Part shown: positions 17,957 through 26,745 of the stretch, piece after piece
How the letters are laid out: each line of letters starts with the position of its first letter
Position numbering within the stretch: the stretch's first letter is position 1
Origin: Kitasatospora viridis
GTDB lineage: Bacteria; Actinomycetota; Actinomycetes; Streptomycetales; Streptomycetaceae
Assembly: GCF_007829815.1 (NCBI RefSeq)
Contig: NZ_VIWT01000001.1
Coordinates: 1,821,501 to 1,885,500 of the forward strand
DNA: 64,000 bases
Direction: 5' to 3'
Translations under genes and position numbers: made by a program
Notes under the pieces: model-generated
The model's input: only the letters and a program-made list of their open reading frames with translations
What the model was told of the DNA's origin: nothing
Databases searched by the model: none

Positions 17957-18802
17957 TCAACGCCCCGGCCACGGCTGCTGCGGCCAGCCCTGCCCCGGGT
18001 AGCCGTAACCCGTCGGGTACGACGGCACGGCCGGCGGCGGAGTCGCCTCACGGTGGTAGAACGGCCGGGAGTTGGCCCGCATCCACAGCGCCACCGGGTC
18101 GAAGTCGTCGCTCATCGCCACCGTCGAGACGGCCAGCCCGTGCGGCGCCTGACCGATCGCCCGCTGCATCAGCGCCCGCACCGCCTCCACCGCCGGCGGC
18201 GAGGTGTCGTACAGCTCCAGCCCGATCGCCAGGTACGGCTCGCCGAGGACCGGCTGCACCCAGGCCCGGCGCAGCGCCCGGACCGGCCGCACCGACGGCG
18301 CCTGGTGCGCCAGCAGCCCGAAGAACGCCTCGGTACCGGCCAGCTGCGGATCGCTCAGGCGCAGCGGGCCGGCCGGCAGCCGCTCCAGCCCGGCGGCCAC
18401 CCGGCGCAGGTCGGCCCAGGGCACGCCGACCCCGCCGCCCGGCGCGTGCGGGTTCAGCCACAGGCCCCAGCGGGAGCGGTACAGCGAGGTGGCGATCTCC
18501 TTGCCGGTGATCACCTCGTGCGCCCTGGTCCAGCCGCTGGCGGCCAACTGCTCGGGCGAGGTGACGGCCGGCGCGTAACCCAGGCCGCCGATCTCCATGT
18601 TCCCGTACTGCGCGTCCGGGCTGCCCGGACTGCCCTGCCAGAGCAGCATCCAGACCCGGCCCGCGGCCAGCTCCCGGAGCAACTGCTCGTAGGCCTCGTA
18701 CCGCTCCGGGGCGACCTCGCCCAGCGCCCGCTCCAGGGCCGCGGGGTCCGCGCCCGGGGCCGTGCCCCACGGCCCCGCGCCGCCCACCGGTCCCGTCGTC
18801 AC
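17957..18802 (-). CDS. SseB-like protein 1 (enhanced serine sensitivity family)
   Basis: A 281-residue cytoplasmic protein with a GTG start. It resembles the SseB family: a leading helical part (DPAALERALGEV, YEQLLRELAAGRVWMLL), a middle with GLWLNPHAPGGGVGVPWADLRRV, and a C-terminal SseB_C-like stretch (RRAWVQPVLGEPYLAIGLELYD, VEAVRALMQRAIG). The last 30 residues are Pro/Gly/Tyr/Gln-rich and look disordered. In E. coli, SseB overexpression alters serine sensitivity; the biochemical role is unknown. It is preceded by a second SseB-like gene 110 bases upstream and sits beside the glycine/serine genes. Confidence 0.7.
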   Translation of the reverse strand: MTTGPVGGAGPWGTAPGADPAALERALGEVAPERYEAYEQLLRELAAGRVWMLLWQGSPGSPDAQYGNMEIGGLGYAPAVTSPEQLAASGWTRAHEVITGKEIATSLYRSRWGLWLNPHAPGGGVGVPWADLRRVAAGLERLPAGPLRLSDPQLAGTEAFFGLLAHQAPSVRPVRALRRAWVQPVLGEPYLAIGLELYDTSPPAVEAVRALMQRAIGQAPHGLAVSTVAMSDDFDPVALWMRANSRPFYHREATPPPAVPSYPTGYGYPGQGWPQQPWPGR

Positions 18803-18912
18803 CGCTGTCCTTCTCTCCTTGTGCCCACTGCCGCCCGCACCTGCTGCCGCGCTCTCGCCAGCACCCTACGGCGCCCGGGTGACGCCCGTCATCGCGGCAT
18901 GCCCGCGCCCGC

Positions 18913-19704
18913 TCAACCCCGCTGGTAGAACGGCGCGACCCGGTGCAGCATCCAGTCCACCACCGGGTCCGCCGCCAGGTCCAGCAGCACGATGTGCACC
19001 TCCCCCGGCAGCGGGGCCGCGCCCAGCGCCCGGCCGATCGCGGCGTTCGCCTGCGCCGGGTCCGCCGGGGCGCCCTGGTCCAACTGGACGCCGACGAACA
19101 TCACGGTCGCCTCGCCCTCCACCGAGGCCAGCGCCCGACGCGCCGTCAGCACCCCCGGCAGCGCGGCCAGCTCCGCCCGCACCGCCGCCAGGAAGGCGAC
19201 CGGCTCCTCGTGCGGCTCCGGCTCGCGCAGCGCCACCCGGGCGCCCTGGCCGACCGGCCCGCCGCCGACCGCCTCCGCGCGGTGCTCGCGCGGCCCGCGG
19301 CGCAGCTCGCCGACCCCCTCCGGCGGGATCGGGATGCCCACCGGCGCCTGCGGGTTCACCGCGATCCCGATCCCCAGCGGCAGGCCCCGGGCGAACTCCC
19401 AGGCCGGCGCGACCGCGCAGCTCAGCCCGGGCGCGTGCTTGACGAACTGCTCCTCGGAGGAGAACACCGGCACGTAGGGCGCGCCGGCCAGCTCCACGGT
19501 CGGCAGGTCCAGGCCCAGACCCGAGGGGTCGACACCGGCCGGCAGCGGGATCCAGATCTGACTGCGCGCCAGCACCTCGACCACCCGCGGCGTCGCGCCC
19601 GGGTCGCCGATCGCCGCGGACAGCACCTGCTCCAGCTCGTTCGCCGGCCAGCCGCCCCCGACGAGCTGCTGCTGCTCCGCCCCCGCCAACCCCTGAGTCT
19701 CCAC
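18913..19704 (-). CDS. SseB-like protein 2 (enhanced serine sensitivity family)
   Basis: A 263-residue protein with a GTG start at 19704. Its N-terminal half is the classic SseB domain: NELEQVLSAAIGDPGATPRVVEVLARSQIWIPLP, VFSSEEQFVKHAPG, then LGIGIAVNPQAPVGIPIPPEGV. The C-terminal half (VALREPEPHEEPVAFLAAVRAEL, MFVGVQLDQGAPADPAQANAAIGRAL) is the SseB_C domain. It is divergent from the glycine riboswitch and gcvT, about 130 bases from the riboswitch. The proximity suggests a link to glycine/serine homeostasis, but no mechanism is visible. Confidence 0.8.
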   Translation of the reverse strand: METQGLAGAEQQQLVGGGWPANELEQVLSAAIGDPGATPRVVEVLARSQIWIPLPAGVDPSGLGLDLPTVELAGAPYVPVFSSEEQFVKHAPGLSCAVAPAWEFARGLPLGIGIAVNPQAPVGIPIPPEGVGELRRGPREHRAEAVGGGPVGQGARVALREPEPHEEPVAFLAAVRAELAALPGVLTARRALASVEGEATVMFVGVQLDQGAPADPAQANAAIGRALGAAPLPGEVHIVLLDLAADPVVDWMLHRVAPFYQRG

Positions 19705-19833
19705 CGCAGCAGGGTACCGGTCGGCCCCTCACCGCCCGCCCCCTCTCCCATCAGGCGGACAGGCGTGCGATGATGTGCGCGCTCAACAAAGACGACGTGC
19801 CCGCACGTCGACATACTGGCCGCTCGAACCCGC

Positions 19834-20042
19834 GCGGGAGAGTCCGGAGGTGCCGTCAGGCACGGACCGGCGCCGAAGGAGCAAGTCCTCCCCGGAATCT
19901 CTCAGGCACCCGATACCGCACGGGCGAGGCGAATCTGGAAAGTGGAACACGGCCGTGCCGTGCGCCCACCCACGGTGCAAGCCGCGCCATCCTGGTGGCG
20001 GTGAAGCTCTCAGGTTGTGACGACAGACGGGGAGACTCCACC
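19834..20042 (+). promoter_or_regulatory. Tandem glycine riboswitch (gcvT motif)
   Basis: The leader of gcvT has the conserved blocks of the glycine riboswitch in order: GGGAGAGTCC (about 19836), GCGCCGAAGGAGCAA (about 19870), ATCTCTCAGGCACC (about 19898), the linker with ACGGGCGAGGC and TCTGGAAAG opening a second aptamer, then GCGGTGAAGCTCTCAGG (about 19999) and GACAGACGGGGAGACTCC (about 20023). These are the two stacked aptamers typical of actinobacterial gcvT leaders. Glycine binding is known to switch on downstream expression. It ends about 35 bases before the gcvT start. Edges are approximate. Confidence 0.93.
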
Positions 20043-20077
20043 CCAGCCTGCCTGTTTCCAGATTCGGGAGTCCCGCC

Positions 20078-21196
20078 ATGTCCGTGCGCCTGACCGCGCT
20101 CGACGCGCTGCACCGCGCCCTCGGCGCCACCATGACCGACTTCGCCGGCTGGGACATGCCGCTGCGCTACGGCAGCGAGCGCGAGGAGCACCTCGCCGTC
20201 CGCACCAAGGCCGGTCTCTTCGACCTCTCCCACATGGGCGAGATCACCGTCTCCGGCCCGCAGGCCGGCGAGCTGCTGGACCACGCGCTGGTCGGCTTCA
20301 TCTCCGCGCTCGGCGTGCTGCGCGCCCGCTACACCATGATCTGCCGCGAGGACGGCGGCATCCTGGACGACCTGATCGTCTACCGGACCGCCGAGCACGA
20401 GTACATGGTGGTCGCCAACGCCTCCAACGCCCAGGTGGTGCTCGACGCGCTGACCGAGCGCGCGGCCGGCTTCGACGCCGTGGTCCGCGACGACCGGGAC
20501 GCCTACGCGCTGCTCGCGGTGCAGGGCCCGGCGGCCAACGCGATCCTCTCCTCGGTCACCGACGCCGACCTGCCCGGCCTCAAGTACTACGCGCTGCTGC
20601 CCGCCACCGTCGCGGACAAGCAGGTCTGGCTGGCCCGCACCGGGTACACCGGCGAGGACGGCTTCGAGATCTTCTGCGCCCCCGCCGACGCCGAGCACCT
20701 GTGGCAGGCGCTCACCGAGGCCGGCGCGCCGCACGGCCTGGTGCCGGCCGGCCTGTCCTGCCGCGACACGCTGCGCCTGGAGGCCGGCATGCCGCTCTAC
20801 GGGCACGAGCTGGACACCTCGCTGACCCCGTTCGACGCCGGCCTGGGCCGGGTGGTCCGGTTCGACAAGACCACCAACGGCGGCGAGTTCGTCGGCCGCA
20901 AGGCGCTGGAGGCGGCCGCCGCCCAGGCCGAGGCCAACCCTCCGCGCAAGCTGGTCGGCCTGGTCTCCGAGGGCAAGCGGGTGCCGCGCGCCGAGTACGC
21001 CGTGGTCGACGCCGAGGGCACCCCGATCGGCCGGATCACCTCCGGCGCGCCCTCCCCCACGCTGGGCAAGCCGATCGCCATCGCCTACCTGGACGCCGCC
21101 CACGCGGCCCCCGGCAGCGCCGTCGCGGTGGACGTGCGCGGCAAGCACGAGCCGGTCGAGGTCGTCGCGCTGCCGTTCTACAAGCGCGCCCGCTGA
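20078..21196 (+). CDS. gcvT: Aminomethyltransferase (glycine cleavage system T protein)
   Basis: A 372-residue enzyme that transfers the aminomethyl group from lipoylated GcvH to tetrahydrofolate, giving 5,10-methylene-THF and ammonia. It has the T-protein start [32 protein letters not shown], the folate-site region [11 protein letters not shown] and a C-terminal barrel ([10 protein letters not shown]). ATG 20078 is preceded by GGGAG at about 20066. It is the first gene behind the glycine riboswitch, in front of gcvH, glyA and sdaA. The glycine decarboxylase gcvP is not in the window. Confidence 0.96.
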   Translation: MSVRLTALDALHRALGATMTDFAGWDMPLRYGSEREEHLAVRTKAGLFDLSHMGEITVSGPQAGELLDHALVGFISALGVLRARYTMICREDGGILDDLIVYRTAEHEYMVVANASNAQVVLDALTERAAGFDAVVRDDRDAYALLAVQGPAANAILSSVTDADLPGLKYYALLPATVADKQVWLARTGYTGEDGFEIFCAPADAEHLWQALTEAGAPHGLVPAGLSCRDTLRLEAGMPLYGHELDTSLTPFDAGLGRVVRFDKTTNGGEFVGRKALEAAAAQAEANPPRKLVGLVSEGKRVPRAEYAVVDAEGTPIGRITSGAPSPTLGKPIAIAYLDAAHAAPGSAVAVDVRGKHEPVEVVALPFYKRAR

Positions 21197-21302
21197 CCCT
21201 CCGCCACCCCGCAGCGCAGTCGCCGTCCCGCCCGCCGGACCCCGTCGTCCGGCGTGCGGACAGCTCCCTCGTACCCGCTTCCCATCCTGGAGAATGAGCA
21301 TC

Positions 21303-21683
21303 ATGAGCAACCCGCAGAACCTGCAGTACAGCAAGGAGCACGAGTGGCTGACCGCCGCCGACGCTGACGGGGTCTCGACCGTCGGCATCACCGAGCACGC
21401 GGCCACCGCCCTCGGCGACATCGTCTACGTGCAGCTGCCCGCCGTCGGGGACACCGTCACCGCCGGCGAGACCTGCGGCGAGCTCGAATCCACCAAGTCG
21501 GTCAGCGACCTCTACTCCCCCGCCTCCGGCGAGGTCGTCGAGGTCAACGAGACCCTCACCGACGAGCCGGCCCTGGTCAACGCGGCCGCCTTCGAGGGCG
21601 GCTGGCTCTTCAAGCTCAAGGTCACCGAGGCCCAGGCCGACCTGATGAGCGCCGACGAGTACAGCGCGTTCACCGGCTCCTGA
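21303..21683 (+). CDS. gcvH: Glycine cleavage system H protein
   Basis: A 126-residue lipoyl carrier. The lipoylated lysine is Lys65 in [10 protein letters not shown], and the barrel-sandwich fold is recognisable from [11 protein letters not shown] through [13 protein letters not shown] to GGWLFKLKV. The start at 21303 is preferred over the in-frame ATG nine bases earlier because the GGAG at 21289-21292 is then 10 bases away rather than touching the start codon. It shuttles the aminomethyl intermediate between GcvP and GcvT and follows gcvT by 106 bases. Confidence 0.95.
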   Translation: MSNPQNLQYSKEHEWLTAADADGVSTVGITEHAATALGDIVYVQLPAVGDTVTAGETCGELESTKSVSDLYSPASGEVVEVNETLTDEPALVNAAAFEGGWLFKLKVTEAQADLMSADEYSAFTGS

Positions 21684-21795
21684 CCGAGCGCCGGGCGGCC
21701 GCAGCGCGGCGGCCGCCCGCAAGCCTTGCTCTCACCCTCGCCCGTCGCCCGCCCAGGCGTGCCACGCGCGACCGCTCCGATGGGAAGACGCCCCC

Positions 21796-23064
21796 ATGAC
21801 GGTTCTGAACGAATCCCTGCACGACCTCGACCCGGAGATCGCCGCCGCGGTCGACGCCGAGCTGCGCCGCCAGCAGAGCACCCTGGAGATGATCGCCTCC
21901 GAGAACTTCGCCCCGGTGGCGGTCATGGAGGCCCAGGGCTCGGTGCTGACCAACAAGTACGCCGAGGGCTACCCCGGCAAGCGCTACTACGGCGGCTGCG
22001 AGCACGTCGACGTGGTCGAGCAGCTGGCCATCGACCGGATCAAGGCGCTGTTCGGCGCCGAGGCCGCCAACGTGCAGCCGCACTCCGGCGCGCAGGCCAA
22101 CGCCGCCGCGATGTTCGCGCTGATCCAGCCGGGCGACACCATCCTGGGCCTGAACCTGGCGCACGGCGGCCACCTGACCCACGGCATGAAGATCAACTTC
22201 TCCGGCAAGCTCTACAACGTGGTCGCGTACCACGTGGACGAGCAGACCGGCCTGGTCGACATGGAGGAGGTCGAGCGCCTCGCCAAGGAGAACCAGCCCA
22301 AGCTGATCGTGGCCGGCTGGTCCGCCTACCCGCGCCAGCTCGACTTCGCCGAGTTCCGCCGGATCGCCGACGAGGTCGGCGCCTACCTGATGGTGGACAT
22401 GGCGCACTTCGCCGGCCTGGTCGCGGCCGGCCTGCACCCCTCGCCGGTGCCGTACGCCGACGTGGTCACCACCACCACCCACAAGACCCTGGGCGGTCCG
22501 CGCGGTGGCGTGATCCTCTCCAAGGCCGAGCTGGCCAAGAAGATCAACTCCGCGGTCTTCCCCGGCCAGCAGGGCGGCCCGCTGGAGCACGTGATCGCCG
22601 CCAAGGCGGTCGCCTTCAAGGTCGCGGCCTCCGAGGACTTCAAGGAGCGCCAGGCGCGCACCCTGGAGGGCGCCAAGATCCTGGCCGCCCGCCTGCTCCA
22701 GGACGACGCCAAGGCGGCCGGCGTCTCGGTGCTGTCCGGCGGCACCGACGTGCACCTGGTCCTGGTCGACCTGCGCAACAGCGAGCTGAACGGCCAGGAC
22801 GCCGAGGACCGCCTGCACGAGGTCGGCATCACGGTCAACCGCAACGCCGTGCCGAACGACCCGCGCCCGCCGATGGTCACCTCCGGCCTGCGGATCGGCA
22901 CCCCGGCGCTGGCCACCCGCGGCTTCCGGGCCGAGGACTTCACCGAGGTCGCCGACGTCATCGCCGAGGCCCTGCTGCCGGGCTTCGACGAGGCCAAGAA
23001 GACCGCGCTGGCCGCCCGGGTCACCGCGCTCGCCGAGAAGTACCCGCTCTACCCGGGGCTCTGA
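21796..23064 (+). CDS. glyA: Serine hydroxymethyltransferase
   Basis: A 422-residue PLP enzyme interconverting serine and glycine with tetrahydrofolate. It shows the N-terminal [26 protein letters not shown], the PLP-lysine in [14 protein letters not shown] and [17 protein letters not shown], and normal family length. It follows gcvH by 112 bases with GGGAAG upstream. Placed between the glycine cleavage genes and serine dehydratase, it lets glycine-derived one-carbon units be rebuilt into serine, which SdaA can drain to pyruvate. Confidence 0.97.
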   Translation: MTVLNESLHDLDPEIAAAVDAELRRQQSTLEMIASENFAPVAVMEAQGSVLTNKYAEGYPGKRYYGGCEHVDVVEQLAIDRIKALFGAEAANVQPHSGAQANAAAMFALIQPGDTILGLNLAHGGHLTHGMKINFSGKLYNVVAYHVDEQTGLVDMEEVERLAKENQPKLIVAGWSAYPRQLDFAEFRRIADEVGAYLMVDMAHFAGLVAAGLHPSPVPYADVVTTTTHKTLGGPRGGVILSKAELAKKINSAVFPGQQGGPLEHVIAAKAVAFKVAASEDFKERQARTLEGAKILAARLLQDDAKAAGVSVLSGGTDVHLVLVDLRNSELNGQDAEDRLHEVGITVNRNAVPNDPRPPMVTSGLRIGTPALATRGFRAEDFTEVADVIAEALLPGFDEAKKTALAARVTALAEKYPLYPGL

Positions 23065-23209
23065 GCCTCCTCGGGCCGTGGCCGACGTCACCCCCGTCGG
23101 CCCGGCCCGATCCACCGGGGCACCGCGCACACTGGAACGTGAGCCGGTGCCCCGTGCCGTGTCCTCCCGCACTTTTTCCGGTCCACGAGACCAGACAAGG
23201 ACGTCCCCC

Positions 23210-24577
23210 GTGGCCATCAGCGTCTTCGACCTCTTCTCCATCGGCATCGGCCCCTCCAGCTCGCACACCGTCGGACCGATGCGGGCCGCCCGGATGTTCG
23301 CCCGCCGGCTGCGCTCCGAGGGCCTGCTGGAGCAGGTGGCCTCGGTCAAGGCCGAGCTGTTCGGCTCGCTCGGCGCCACCGGCCACGGCCACGGCACCCC
23401 GAAGGCGGTGCTGCTCGGCCTGGAGGGCAAGTCGCCGCGCACGGTGGACGTCGCCAAGGCCGACCTGGACGTCGAGCGGATCCGGGCGGACCGCCGGATC
23501 GCACTGCTCGGCACCCACACGATCGACTTCGACCCCGACCTCCAGCTGGTGCTGCACCGGCGCAAGTCGCTGCCGTACCACGCCAACGGGATGACCCTGG
23601 CCGCGCACGACGCGGCCGGCACCGAGCTGCTCGCCAAGACCTACTACTCGGTCGGCGGCGGCTTCGTGGTGGACGAGGACGCGATCGGCGCCGACCGCGT
23701 GGTGCCGGACGACACCCAGCTGCGCTACCCCTTCCGCACCGGCGAGGAGCTGCTGCGGCAGACCCGGGAGACCGGGCTGTCGATCTCCGGCCTGATGCTG
23801 GAGAACGAGAAGGCCTGGCGCACCGAGGAGGAGATCCGGACCGGGCTGCTGGAGATCTGGGCGGTCATGAAGGAGTGCGTCTCGGCCGGCATGTCCCGCG
23901 AGGGCATCCTGCCGGGCGGCCTGAAGGTGCGCCGCCGGGCCGCCTCCGGCGCCCGGGCGCTGCGCGCGGAGGGCATCGGCCCGGCCAACGCGATGGAGTG
24001 GGTCACCCTCTACGCGATGGCGGTGAACGAGGAGAACGCCTCCGGCCAGCGGGTGGTCACCGCGCCGACCAACGGCGCGGCCGGGATCATCCCCGCGGTG
24101 CTGCACTACTTCCAGAACTTCGTGCAGGGCGCGGACGAGGACGGCATCGTCCGGTTCCTGCTGGCGGCCGGTGCGATCGGCATGCTCTTCAAGGAGAACG
24201 CCTCGATCTCCGGCGCCGAGGTCGGCTGCCAGGGCGAGGTCGGCTCGGCCTGCTCGATGGCGGCCGGCGGCCTGGCCGAGGTGCTCGGCGGCTCCCCCGA
24301 GCAGGTGGAGAACGCCGCCGAGATCGGCATCGAGCACAACCTCGGCCTGACCTGCGACCCGGTCGGCGGCCTGGTCCAGATCCCGTGCATCGAGCGCAAC
24401 GGCATGGCCTCGGTCAAGGCCGTCACCGCCGCCCGGATGGCGCTGCGCGGCGACGGCCGCCACCACGTCTCGCTGGACAAGGCGATCAAGACGATGAAGG
24501 AGACCGGCGCCGACATGAAGGTCAAGTACAAGGAGACCAGCCGCGGCGGCCTGGCCGTCAACGTCATCGAGTGCTGA
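23210..24577 (+). CDS. sdaA: L-serine dehydratase (L-serine ammonia-lyase, Fe-S type)
   Basis: A 455-residue single-chain enzyme that deaminates serine to pyruvate with a [4Fe-4S] cluster. It has the N-terminal [16 protein letters not shown], the catalytic-domain [15 protein letters not shown], and cysteines in [13 protein letters not shown] and [12 protein letters not shown] that fit the cluster ligands. GTG at 23210 is chosen because family similarity starts there ([11 protein letters not shown]) and AAGGACG lies just upstream; an in-frame opening 44 codons longer has no family support. It is the last gene of the riboswitch-led run and ends before a strong hairpin. Confidence 0.95.
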   Translation: MAISVFDLFSIGIGPSSSHTVGPMRAARMFARRLRSEGLLEQVASVKAELFGSLGATGHGHGTPKAVLLGLEGKSPRTVDVAKADLDVERIRADRRIALLGTHTIDFDPDLQLVLHRRKSLPYHANGMTLAAHDAAGTELLAKTYYSVGGGFVVDEDAIGADRVVPDDTQLRYPFRTGEELLRQTRETGLSISGLMLENEKAWRTEEEIRTGLLEIWAVMKECVSAGMSREGILPGGLKVRRRAASGARALRAEGIGPANAMEWVTLYAMAVNEENASGQRVVTAPTNGAAGIIPAVLHYFQNFVQGADEDGIVRFLLAAGAIGMLFKENASISGAEVGCQGEVGSACSMAAGGLAEVLGGSPEQVENAAEIGIEHNLGLTCDPVGGLVQIPCIERNGMASVKAVTAARMALRGDGRHHVSLDKAIKTMKETGADMKVKYKETSRGGLAVNVIEC

Positions 24578-24594
24578 TCCCCTGGACGTGTGAA

Positions 24595-24622
24595 GGGCCC
24601 CGCGGCAACCGCCGCGGGGCCC
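24595..24622. terminator. Terminator between sdaA and the convergent ATPase gene
   Basis: Perfect 12-bp stem (GGGCCCCGCGGC / GCCGCGGGGCCC) with the loop AACC, 17 bases after the sdaA stop and 18 bases before the stop of the converging gene, so it can serve both directions. Confidence 0.85.
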
Positions 24623-24640
24623 TCACGCGTTCGGGGGAGG

Positions 24641-25195
24641 TCAGGAGCGCTCGCGCACCTTCAGTTCGAACCAGACGGCCTTGCCGCGCGGCAGCAGGTC
24701 GGCCCCCCAGCGGTCGGCCAGGGTGTCGACGACGAGCAGGCCGCGGCCGTACTCGGTCAGGCCCGGTTCGGCGACGATCAGGCAGGGCAGGGCGCGGGAG
24801 GAGTCGCGCACCTCGACCCGGAGCCAGCCGGGGCGGCGGTGCAGCTTGAGGCCGAAGGTGCGCCCGCCGGTGTGCCGGACGGCGTTGGCGACCAGCTCGG
24901 CGGTGAGTAACTCGCCGATCTCCAGCAGCGGCTGCAGGCCCCAGGACTGCATGACGGAGAGCACCAGGCGGCGGGCCAGCGGCCCGGACTCGCCCCGGGC
25001 CGGCAGCCGCACCTCCTCGTCCCCGGCCGGGTCGCGCAGCCGGGGCAGCACGACCCGTTCCAGCTCCCACGCGGAGAGCCGCTCCAGGTCCGCCAACGCG
25101 GACCTGACCGGTCCTGAGGGGGCGTCAGCCGCCAGGCCGAGCCCGAGAGGTGATGACTGATCGACTTCGCCCCATCCCGCCATGCGCACCATCAT
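24641..25195 (-). CDS. ATP-binding protein, RsbW/SpoIIAB-like (HATPase_c)
   Basis: A protein of about 184 residues with a histidine-kinase-like ATPase fold and no kinase partner domain: N-box ELLTAELVANAVRHTGG, a central VRDSSRALP in the position of the G1 box and YGRGLLVVDTLADRWG as the G2 box. In Streptomyces such small ATPases act as anti-sigma factors or as partners of SpoIIE-type phosphatases; no sigma factor or anti-anti-sigma gene is adjacent, so the target is unknown. The N-terminal 70 residues are variable. Start uncertain: tandem ATGs at 25195 and 25192, another at 25183, or a GTG at 25240. Confidence 0.8.
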   Translation of the reverse strand: MMVRMAGWGEVDQSSPLGLGLAADAPSGPVRSALADLERLSAWELERVVLPRLRDPAGDEEVRLPARGESGPLARRLVLSVMQSWGLQPLLEIGELLTAELVANAVRHTGGRTFGLKLHRRPGWLRVEVRDSSRALPCLIVAEPGLTEYGRGLLVVDTLADRWGADLLPRGKAVWFELKVRERS

Positions 25196-25278
25196 CGCGG
25201 TTCGCACCCGCCCGCGTACTGACAATGACGAAACGATCACTATTCAACTGGCATATGACCCGACCGGATTGGGTCGCC

Positions 25279-26523
25279 CTACCAGGTGCTCCAGTCCATG
25301 TTCCAGCCGCTCAGGCCGTTGTCCGGGGCCACCTGGGCGCCCTTGGAGTTGACGACCTTCACCACATCTCCCACCAGCGAGGCGGCGTAGAACTTCGCCG
25401 CGGGGGTGTCCGTGCCGCCCTGGTCGCCCGGCGCGTCCTCCAGGCCGACGCAGCCGTGGCTGACGTTCGCCGTCCCGAAGGTGCCGTGCGAGGACCAGTT
25501 GTTGCCGTGCACGTAGGTGCCCGAGTCGGTCAGCCGCATCGAGTGCGGCACCTCCAGGTCGTACTCGCCCGGCTTGAGGCCCGGCACGGAGGCCGAGGTC
25601 ATGTGGGCGGTGCCCTCCTTGGCCTCGATCACCATGGTGCCGTTGTAGGTCGGGTGCTCGTCCGAGCCGGAGCTGATCGGGATGGTCTGGTTCGGCTGGC
25701 CGTCGGTCTGCACGGTCATGGTGTGCGCGCCGGCGTCCACCGTGGAGATCTGCGAGCGGCCGATGGTGAAGGACTCGTCGCGGTCCGAGTTGCCGTAGAC
25801 GCCCGGGGCGACCTCGACGCTCTTCAGCCGCACGTGCACGGTGACCTTGGTGCCCGGCTTCCAGAAGTTCTGCGGGCGGATGTCGAGCCGCTGGCTGCCC
25901 ATCCAGTGGCCCTTGACCTGGGTGCCGTCCGAGGCGTCGAAGGTGATGCCGGACTGGACCGCCTGCTTGTTCTGGACCGACATGCCGAAGTCGAAGGAGA
26001 CGATCATGCCGACGCCGTAGGTGGAGCCGGTGACCACGTTGTCCTGGCTGCGCGAGGTCTTGTTCGGGGTCAGCGTGGTGAAGGCGCTGGTGGCCGTGGT
26101 GGAGACGCCCTTGGCGTCGGTGGCCTGGGCCTTCACCTGGTAGGAGTCGGCGACCGAGAGGCCGCCGGCGGGCACCCAGCTGGTGCCGTCGGCGGAGATG
26201 CTGCCCTGGACGGTGGTGCCGTTCTTGTCGGTGACCGAGACCTGGGTCAGCTTGCCGTCGTTCACCCCGACCTTGAGCGCGTTCGGCGCGGCGCCCTGGG
26301 TGCCGTCCTTGGGCTCGATGTCCACCACCGCGGCCGAGGCGCTCGGCGAGGCCGCCGGGGCGCTGCTGCCGCCGCTGCCGCCCTGTGCCGGGGCGCTCTG
26401 GCCCCCGCCGCCGGCGGCCGGCTTGGCGTCCGCGCTGTGTCCCGTGCCGCCGCCGCAGGCCGTGGTGGCCAGCAGCAGCGTGCCACCGACCGCCAGCGCC
26501 GCGCCCACCCGTATCGAACGCAT
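25279..26523 (-). CDS. L,D-transpeptidase lipoprotein 1 (two Ig-like domains + YkuD)
   Basis: A 414-residue exported enzyme that forms 3-3 crosslinks in peptidoglycan. The signal peptide ends in ATTAC with the lipidated cysteine at residue 23, followed by a Gly/Ala-rich tether. An Ig-like domain (VDIEPKDGTQG to TLTPNKTS) and a second beta domain (GWTW-type fold with VKGHWMGSQRLDIRPQ) come next, then the YkuD catalytic domain with the active-site signature HGNNWSSHGTFG...NVSHGCVGL. The layout matches mycobacterial LdtMt2 and Streptomyces homologs. ATG 26523 is the only start giving a clean signal peptide. First of three such genes in a row. Confidence 0.92.
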   Translation of the reverse strand: MRSIRVGAALAVGGTLLLATTACGGGTGHSADAKPAAGGGGQSAPAQGGSGGSSAPAASPSASAAVVDIEPKDGTQGAAPNALKVGVNDGKLTQVSVTDKNGTTVQGSISADGTSWVPAGGLSVADSYQVKAQATDAKGVSTTATSAFTTLTPNKTSRSQDNVVTGSTYGVGMIVSFDFGMSVQNKQAVQSGITFDASDGTQVKGHWMGSQRLDIRPQNFWKPGTKVTVHVRLKSVEVAPGVYGNSDRDESFTIGRSQISTVDAGAHTMTVQTDGQPNQTIPISSGSDEHPTYNGTMVIEAKEGTAHMTSASVPGLKPGEYDLEVPHSMRLTDSGTYVHGNNWSSHGTFGTANVSHGCVGLEDAPGDQGGTDTPAAKFYAASLVGDVVKVVNSKGAQVAPDNGLSGWNMDWSTW

Positions 26524-26675
26524 TCTCTGCTCTCCTTGTTCGTCCCCTACTGCCCACACGCCGCGGACCACCGCCCGGTTCCTGGTGGCCGGGCGATCGC
26601 CCGATTGTTACACCGGATTCTTGTCGCACGGACCCCGGTCGAACGCCGGATCCGGACGGCCGCCCGGAAAACGAC

Positions 26676-26716
26676 CGCGGGGCCCGCACCAGAAGACGTC
26701 CGGTGCGGGCCCCGCG
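26676..26716 (-). terminator. Terminator between L,D-transpeptidase genes 2 and 1
   Basis: Perfect 15-bp stem (CGCGGGGCCCGCACC / GGTGCGGGCCCCGCG) with an 11-base loop, 29 bases past the stop of transpeptidase 2 on the minus strand. The neighbouring transpeptidase genes are therefore likely separate transcription units. Confidence 0.8.
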
Positions 26717-26745
26717 TTGCACTTCGGTGCTGAACTGTCAGCGGA

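Noticed and set aside
17957..19704. SseB as a type III secretion translocon protein
   Set aside because: Same name, different family; these match the enhanced-serine-sensitivity SseB, and no type III genes are present.
25150..26733. Plus-strand open frame of about 500 residues opposite L,D-transpeptidase 1
   Set aside because: Mirror of a real GC-rich gene; Gly/Val/Arg/His-rich with no recognisable domain, while the minus strand encodes a clear lipoprotein.
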